A stretch of 18,300 bases of DNA from Acidimicrobiales bacterium (GTDB lineage: Bacteria > Actinomycetota > Acidimicrobiia > Acidimicrobiales > JABEUL01): contig JABEUL010000137.1 of the NCBI GenBank assembly GCA_013044465.1, positions 1 to 18,300 on the forward strand, given 5' to 3'. Each line of letters opens with the position of its first letter. Within the stretch, counting starts at the first letter, position 1. The notes beneath the pieces are model-generated. The model did no database searches, was not told the DNA's origin, and saw only the letters and a list, made by a program, of their open reading frames with translations. The translations under genes were made by a program, and so were the position numbers. This document shows, piece by piece, positions 14,140 to 18,300 of the stretch.

Positions 14140-16683
14140 TCACTGATCGTCACGCAAGTAACTCTGGAGCGAGGAAGTTTTTAGCCCGGATAGTGAAAGC
14201 CCAATTGGCCCAAGTGCTACTAATACTACGAAAATAATTGGAACTGGAAAGTAAATAGGTATTGAAACTGAACCTAAACCCAGGTAGCCTAAGTCCCTAG
14301 CCATTGCAATACCTATTGCCAAACCACAAATTCCACCGGTTAGGGCACCAACTAAAGCTACGAACATCGACTCACCTAAGACCAATTTTAAGATCTTACT
14401 TCTATCAAAGCCAAATGCATAGATAAGTCCAAATTCACGTCTCCTCTTAACTAAGGCAATTTTAGAGGCAAAAAAGACTGTGACCAGCGACAAAATGAAA
14501 GAGACAACCACTAATTCCAATACATAGTCCGTCACATTGGAAACTACAGAGGTCATAAGATTCGAAAAACTATCAAGAGTAAAAACTTCGAGTGAAGGAA
14601 AATCCCGGAGGCTCGCCTCGACAGCTTTCATTCCAGTGTCGAGAGATCCTGAATAGCTCACCAGAAAAAAAGCAGCTTGTGGCTCTCCATAACCCGCGTC
14701 AACTGCCTGACCATCGTAAATCGCACCTCCCGCCAAAAGTGAGTCCTGATAAATTGCCATTACCCTGAGTGAAACCGGCCCAGCCACAGAAGAGTCAACC
14801 ATTGCCATTGTGCCGACATGCCAGCCCTCACTGGATGCCACGCTTTGTGAGATAGCAAAGCCCCCTTGGCTTAGTTTGGCCATGGAACCAGAGATCACAT
14901 GGACTTCTATGGCATTAAAAAACGTAGTTGGATCAACTACATAGCTCAAAACAGTTGATGATCCAACCGTAATTCTGTCTAAACGAACAACGGCCACCTG
15001 CTTCACTCCCGGCGTGGCTTGCACATAAGTTGATGAAGCCGAATTGAAAACATTTAAATTTGATGACGCTACAAAAAACTGTGCTTTTACATCTCCGTTG
15101 AATGAGTTGGTAATTGAACTGCCAACGCTAGCTGACAGGCAAGTTATTGCGACCATTAGGGCAGAGACTATGAATGTAAGAAATAAAAGGTTGGAAACTC
15201 GCCTCAAATCGGATTTTAAATTAGCAACTATTAAGTAATACTCACCTAATCGATTATGAGATCTTCGTGAAAGTATTGAAATTACAAAATCCAATGTGTA
15301 CTTAATCCCAACAAGAATCAGTGCGAATCCTATTATTTCAAAAACCAGACTTCCAAGCAATGAGGAAGCCTCTACACCAAAAAGAATTAGCAAAACGCCT
15401 AACTCAACTAAGAAAGTTCCAACAAGGGACATTGATCGGCTTTCTTGGTGAGAACTATTTAAGTTCTCTTTGAATGCCTCTAGGGGATAAAGCTTGGAAA
15501 GCTTTCTTGCCGGGACAAGTCCCCCAAAAACAAGGGAGCATAATGCCAGTGCCAAGGGGTATAAAACATTTGCACTCAAAGAAAAAGAAAGATCTATCTT
15601 TGGAAAAGATATGCCAAAACTATCGACTATGGACGATATGAATGAAGTAGCAACGATTCCTCCAGCCATTCCCACAGTGGCACCTATTGCCCAGAATACA
15701 AAAACCGGCATCCCAACAACAAATAGAAGATCCCTCCTCTGTGCTCCAAGCAGTCTTAAAGTAGCGAGGTCCCGACTTTTTATCTCTATGTAGAAACTGA
15801 GTATGACTTTTATTGAATAGGCGCAAAGCAATAGTGAAAGAATGCCAATTCCTAAAAGAACACCATCTATCGGTCTAAATGGTGCAGATAGTGTCGAGGC
15901 ATCTTGGTTCATGACATCACTAGTCGGATCAAGTGAGTATTGAGGACCCAGTCGATTAGCCAGACTCATTAACATTTGGGGTGAGGGATTATTAAGACTT
16001 ATATCGATTTCACTGAGATACGGGCTATATGTCCTCTGTGCGCCTAGTTGAGAAAAAAGTGCGACTGTGCCACCTGGAATATAGCCAAGTCCCCCAACTT
16101 TGACAACCCCGACCAAAGTGGCCCTAATTACTCCGTCAACTAAGCCAATTGACACTTTCTCCCCAATAGAAAAACCGTACTTAGAAAAAGTCTCAGAATC
16201 CATTGCAACTTCATCTGGTCCAATAGGCAGCCTCCCAATAAGTTCTTTAACACTGCCAAGTGGGGAGATGGGCTTACTACCTGGGCCATTGTCGTAGGAC
16301 AATCCAATGTCGGCAGAGCCAATTAATCCGATTGGTTTGCCGTTTGGATCCAAAAACTGGGCAAACCCAATAGTCTGGCCAAAACTTCCTTTTACACCAG
16401 GAATTTCTCCGATCGAAGCGGGCATGGATGCCGGGATGCTGTGTGGATATGACAACGATGAAGTTCCCTGGGGCACCCGGACGTGGGCAACAACGTCAAT
16501 GCCACTTGATCTGAGGTTGGAAACTTGGGCGAACTGACCTGAGACGCTGTGGTTTGTCGATAGTGCAACACCCGAGAGGAAAAACGAGAGAAATACCGCA
16601 ACTGCCAGGGGAATTAACTTCAAATTGTCACCTAACTTAGGTAACGCAACGGCTTTTTTCACCCAAGGCCTTAATCCACCCAT
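14140..16683 (-). CDS. ABC transporter permease with two FtsX/MacB-like modules
   Basis: This 847-residue protein has TM1 at about 22-42 and a first extracytoplasmic MacB-like domain to about 275. An FtsX membrane module follows (about 276-400, with cytoplasmic coupling sequence KSRDLATLRLLGAQRRDLL). Central helices lie at about 420-470, then a second helix-plus-ectodomain module begins with VANLKSDLRRVSNLL. A final FtsX module (about 700-835) contains the coupling motif KRRREFGLIYAFGFDRSKI. About ten helices are expected. Such permeases act in lipoprotein or peptide export or in mechanotransmission, and need an ABC ATPase. None is adjacent: upstream is a divergent acyl-CoA dehydrogenase and downstream a histidine kinase. 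The ATG at 16683 has a weak ribosome binding site. Function beyond the family is unknown. Confidence 0.87.
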   Translation of the reverse strand: MGGLRPWVKKAVALPKLGDNLKLIPLAVAVFLSFFLSGVALSTNHSVSGQFAQVSNLRSSGIDVVAHVRVPQGTSSLSYPHSIPASMPASIGEIPGVKGSFGQTIGFAQFLDPNGKPIGLIGSADIGLSYDNGPGSKPISPLGSVKELIGRLPIGPDEVAMDSETFSKYGFSIGEKVSIGLVDGVIRATLVGVVKVGGLGYIPGGTVALFSQLGAQRTYSPYLSEIDISLNNPSPQMLMSLANRLGPQYSLDPTSDVMNQDASTLSAPFRPIDGVLLGIGILSLLLCAYSIKVILSFYIEIKSRDLATLRLLGAQRRDLLFVVGMPVFVFWAIGATVGMAGGIVATSFISSIVDSFGISFPKIDLSFSLSANVLYPLALALCSLVFGGLVPARKLSKLYPLEAFKENLNSSHQESRSMSLVGTFLVELGVLLILFGVEASSLLGSLVFEIIGFALILVGIKYTLDFVISILSRRSHNRLGEYYLIVANLKSDLRRVSNLLFLTFIVSALMVAITCLSASVGSSITNSFNGDVKAQFFVASSNLNVFNSASSTYVQATPGVKQVAVVRLDRITVGSSTVLSYVVDPTTFFNAIEVHVISGSMAKLSQGGFAISQSVASSEGWHVGTMAMVDSSVAGPVSLRVMAIYQDSLLAGGAIYDGQAVDAGYGEPQAAFFLVSYSGSLDTGMKAVEASLRDFPSLEVFTLDSFSNLMTSVVSNVTDYVLELVVVSFILSLVTVFFASKIALVKRRREFGLIYAFGFDRSKILKLVLGESMFVALVGALTGGICGLAIGIAMARDLGYLGLGSVSIPIYFPVPIIFVVLVALGPIGLSLSGLKTSSLQSYLRDDQ

Positions 16684-16739
16684 CTGAATAATCCGACTTT
16701 AGCGGACCAAATGCCCGGATTCGAGAGCTAGTGGAGGAT

Positions 16740-16769
16740 TTATCACGAATTTAACCAGCCTAGTGCCAA
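16740..16769 (-). promoter_or_regulatory. Candidate promoter for the ABC permease/kinase unit
   Basis: On the minus strand, TTGGCA (16769-16764), an 18-nt spacer and TGATAA (16745-16740) lie about 50 nt before the permease start. The boxes are acceptable but not strong. Confidence 0.35.
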
Positions 16770-16815
16770 CAAATCCCAAGGTTAAGGGTTAGTTTAAATA
16801 AATATAGTTCAAAAG

Positions 16816-16845
16816 TTGAAAGAATCTCTCAAAAGGAGGTACGAT
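16816..16845 (+). promoter_or_regulatory. Candidate promoter of the acyl-CoA dehydrogenase gene
   Basis: TTGAAA (16816-16821), an 18-nt spacer and TACGAT (16840-16845) suggest transcription starting near 16852. The spacer also contains AAAGGAGGT (16832-16840), a textbook Shine-Dalgarno that would only act if transcription began further upstream. The two readings compete. Confidence 0.4.
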
Positions 16846-16846
16846 A

Positions 16847-16897
16847 GTGCTAAATTACCAATCGGTAAGTAATGAATATTTCCGGCCTCAGCTTTGA
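16847..16897 (+). CDS. Possible 16-residue leader peptide
   Basis: A GTG codon 6 nt after AAAGGAGGT opens a frame encoding MLNYQSVSNEYFRPQL, then TGA, 27 nt before the acyl-CoA dehydrogenase start. The ribosome binding site is the best in the window, which is the only real support. If the promoter at 16816-16845 is the true one, this frame would lack its ribosome binding site on the transcript and would not be translated. Confidence 0.25.
   Translation: MLNYQSVSNEYFRPQL
16855..16868. promoter_or_regulatory. Operator-like palindrome upstream of the acyl-CoA dehydrogenase gene
   Basis: TTACCAATCGGTAA is symmetric at six of seven base pairs and lies just downstream of the candidate -10, at about the transcript start. 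Similar ACCnnnnGGT-centred palindromes serve TetR-family regulators of fatty-acid breakdown genes; assignment here is inference from symmetry and place. Confidence 0.4.
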
Positions 16898-16924
16898 TGG
16901 CCCTGAGTTTTGTGAGGTGCCAAA

Positions 16925-18139
16925 ATGGCAGAGTTCTCAATGGAGCTAAATGAAGATCAGCAGCAGCTGCAAAAGTGGGTACACGATTTTTCTGAAAATG
17001 TTATCCGCCCAGCTGCCAGTGAATGGGATGAAAGGGAGGAGACTCCATGGCCCATCATCGAAGAGGCGGCAAAGGTGGGGATATACTCCTTTGACTTTGT
17101 AGCCCAAGCATTCTTCGATCCGGCTGGAATCTTGATGCCAATTGTTAACGAGGAGTTGGCTTGGGGAGATGCTGGAATTACTCTCTCTCTACTTGGTACG
17201 ACATTAGGCCTCGCCGGAATTGCCGCCAATGGGACACCTGAGCAAATGCTTGAGTGGGGACCACAGTGCTTTGGCACCCCTGACAAAATTCAACTTGCCG
17301 CATTTGCAGTCTCTGAGCCAGATGCAGGTAGTGATGTCTCCAGTTTGAGAACTAGAGCGGTTTATGATGAGGCAACTGATGAGTGGGTCCTAAATGGAAC
17401 CAAGACTTGGATTACAAATGGTGGTATAGCTGACATCCATGTGGTTGTAGCTTCAGTTGAGCCCGAATTAAAGAGTCGCGGTCAGGCTAGCTTTATTGTG
17501 CCGCCTGGAACTAAAGGCCTCTCCCAAGGTCAAAAGTTCAAGAAAATGGGAATACGCGCATCGCACACTGCCGAAGTGGTCCTTGACGACGTCAGAGTTC
17601 CCGGCAAATGCCTTCTGGGCGGGAAAGAAAAACTCGATGAAAAGATTGCCCGTGCCCGTGAAGGAAAGAAGTCCACTTCTCAGGCCGCTATGAGGACCTT
17701 TGAAGCTTCAAGGCCATCAGTCGGGGCCCAAGCTGTCGGAATTGCCCGTGCAGCTTACGAATACTCCCTTGACTATGCCAAAGAAAGATCTGCTTTTGGC
17801 CGCAAGATTATTGAAAATCAAGGAATTGCTTTCAAGCTCGCTGATATGAAGACACGGGTAGATGCTGCAAGACTTTTAGTCTGGAGAGCAGGATGGATGG
17901 GAGCTAACGGCAAAGAGTTCACGGCAGGCGAAGGTTCAATGTCGAAACTCTATGCCGGTGAGACTGCGGTCTGGGTAACTGAAGAAGCTATTCAGATCAT
18001 GGGTGGATACGGATACATTCGTGAGCACCCAGTTGAGAGATGGCACAGAGACTCAAAGATCTACACAATCTTTGAAGGAACCTCTGAGATCCAACGACTA
18101 ATTATTGCAAGAGCAATATCAGGACTTCACATCGTTTGA
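16925..18139 (+). CDS. Acyl-CoA dehydrogenase
   Basis: A 404-residue FAD flavoenzyme that introduces the alpha-beta double bond in acyl-CoA thioesters, in fatty-acid or branched-chain acid breakdown. The N-terminal helical domain is at about 1-125. The middle beta domain contains the FAD-binding signature AFAVSEPDAGSDVSSLRT and NGTKTWITNGG. The C-terminal helical domain contains SLDYAKERSAFGRKI and IQIMGGYGYIREHPVERW. The catalytic glutamate is in TIFEGTSEIQR near the C-terminus, the position used by medium-chain enzymes. A lysine/arginine-rich insertion around EKIARAREGKKSTSQAAMRTF interrupts the usual GR-rich region before GAQAVGIA. The start at 16925 follows GAGGTG (16913-16918) at good spacing. 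The gene has its own leader with promoter and palindrome and is followed by a strong terminator, so it is monocistronic. Chain-length specificity cannot be told. Confidence 0.95.
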   Translation: MAEFSMELNEDQQQLQKWVHDFSENVIRPAASEWDEREETPWPIIEEAAKVGIYSFDFVAQAFFDPAGILMPIVNEELAWGDAGITLSLLGTTLGLAGIAANGTPEQMLEWGPQCFGTPDKIQLAAFAVSEPDAGSDVSSLRTRAVYDEATDEWVLNGTKTWITNGGIADIHVVVASVEPELKSRGQASFIVPPGTKGLSQGQKFKKMGIRASHTAEVVLDDVRVPGKCLLGGKEKLDEKIARAREGKKSTSQAAMRTFEASRPSVGAQAVGIARAAYEYSLDYAKERSAFGRKIIENQGIAFKLADMKTRVDAARLLVWRAGWMGANGKEFTAGEGSMSKLYAGETAVWVTEEAIQIMGGYGYIREHPVERWHRDSKIYTIFEGTSEIQRLIIARAISGLHIV

Positions 18140-18151
18140 TCAAAGTGACTT

Positions 18152-18199
18152 AATAAAAGATGCCCATGCAGGTGCCTACTTGCGTGGGCATCTTTTATT
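18152..18199 (+). terminator. Strong intrinsic terminator after the acyl-CoA dehydrogenase
   Basis: A perfect 15-bp stem pairs 18152-18166 (core AAAAGATGCCCA) with 18185-18199 (core TGGGCATCTTTT) and can extend inward with G-U pairs. It is followed by a T-rich run and lies 12 nt after the stop codon. The A/T-rich stem foot means it could also terminate a convergent minus-strand transcript. Confidence 0.88.
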
Positions 18200-18253
18200 T
18201 TAAAAGAGGGTAGTAAAAAGTGCCTCATTACCAATGCCTCCCACAACTACTGA

Positions 18254-18300
18254 TTAAGCCACTCCAAGTACCAACTCTGATTGTGTCGCTAATTGGCCAA
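18254..18300 (-). CDS. Possible 3' end of a convergent gene, truncated
   Basis: On the minus strand one frame is open from the window edge to a TAA at 18254, ending GQLATQSELVLGVA, a protein-like sequence. It would converge on the acyl-CoA dehydrogenase gene with the shared terminator between them. Only 14 residues are visible, so chance is possible and no family can be named. Confidence 0.3.
   Translation of the reverse strand, partial: GQLATQSELVLGVA

Noticed and set aside
1..18300. CRISPR array, insertion sequences, prophage or integron
   Set aside because: No regularly spaced repeats, transposase, integrase, cas or phage structural genes were seen on either strand.
1..18300. tRNA or rRNA genes, especially near the synthetase genes
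   Set aside because: No cloverleaf-like GTTCGA-type T-arm with matching acceptor stem, and no rRNA signature, was seen by eye; T-box-like leaders were also not seen upstream of valS or cysS, where there is no room.

Overview
The window looks like chromosomal DNA of an actinobacterium with modest GC content, mid-40s percent by eye. I favour an Acidimicrobiia-like lineage (Acidithrix/Ferrithrix type), from the type-2 (archaeal/rickettsial-like) valyl-tRNA synthetase, lipoprotein lipases, short palindromic TetR-type sites and actinobacterial-style acyl-CoA dehydrogenase. That placement is an inference. I see no rRNA, tRNA, CRISPR array, transposase, integrase or prophage genes.

Layout, left to right. 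(1) 1-7827, all on the minus strand and read from right to left: valS, a membrane diguanylate cyclase, an ECF sigma factor, its translationally coupled single-pass membrane partner (probable anti-sigma), a 14-TM DHA2-type MFS exporter, and the first three codons of a further gene cut by the window edge. Gaps are 1-72 nt with no convincing terminator, so this is a potential long transcription unit. (2) 7848-9227, plus strand: cysS, head to head with valS, the start codons only 20 nt apart. (3) 9228-12299, plus strand: two tandem paralogous secreted lipoprotein lipases, then a TetR regulator. Each of these three genes has a perfect palindrome at its putative promoter, and a strong intrinsic terminator separates lipase 2 from tetR. 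(4) 12301-16683, minus strand: a two-repeat FtsX/MacB-like ABC permease without an adjacent ATPase, followed 30 nt later by a multi-TM NarL-type histidine kinase without an adjacent response regulator. (5) 16684-18199, plus strand: a regulated-looking leader (promoter, operator-like palindrome, small ORFs), an acyl-CoA dehydrogenase and a strong terminator. The last ~45 bases may hold the 3' end of a convergent gene.

Functional themes are envelope sensing and signalling (sigma/anti-sigma plus exporter, c-di-GMP synthesis, ABC permease plus kinase) and lipid use (paired lipases under a probable TetR switch, plus acyl-CoA dehydrogenase). No single gene family here is wholly new. The most unusual parts are the lipase/TetR cluster with its three palindromic promoters and diverged active-site motif, the sigma/atypical anti-sigma/MFS cassette with a 23-bp dyad at the exporter start, and the nearly abutting valS/cysS starts.
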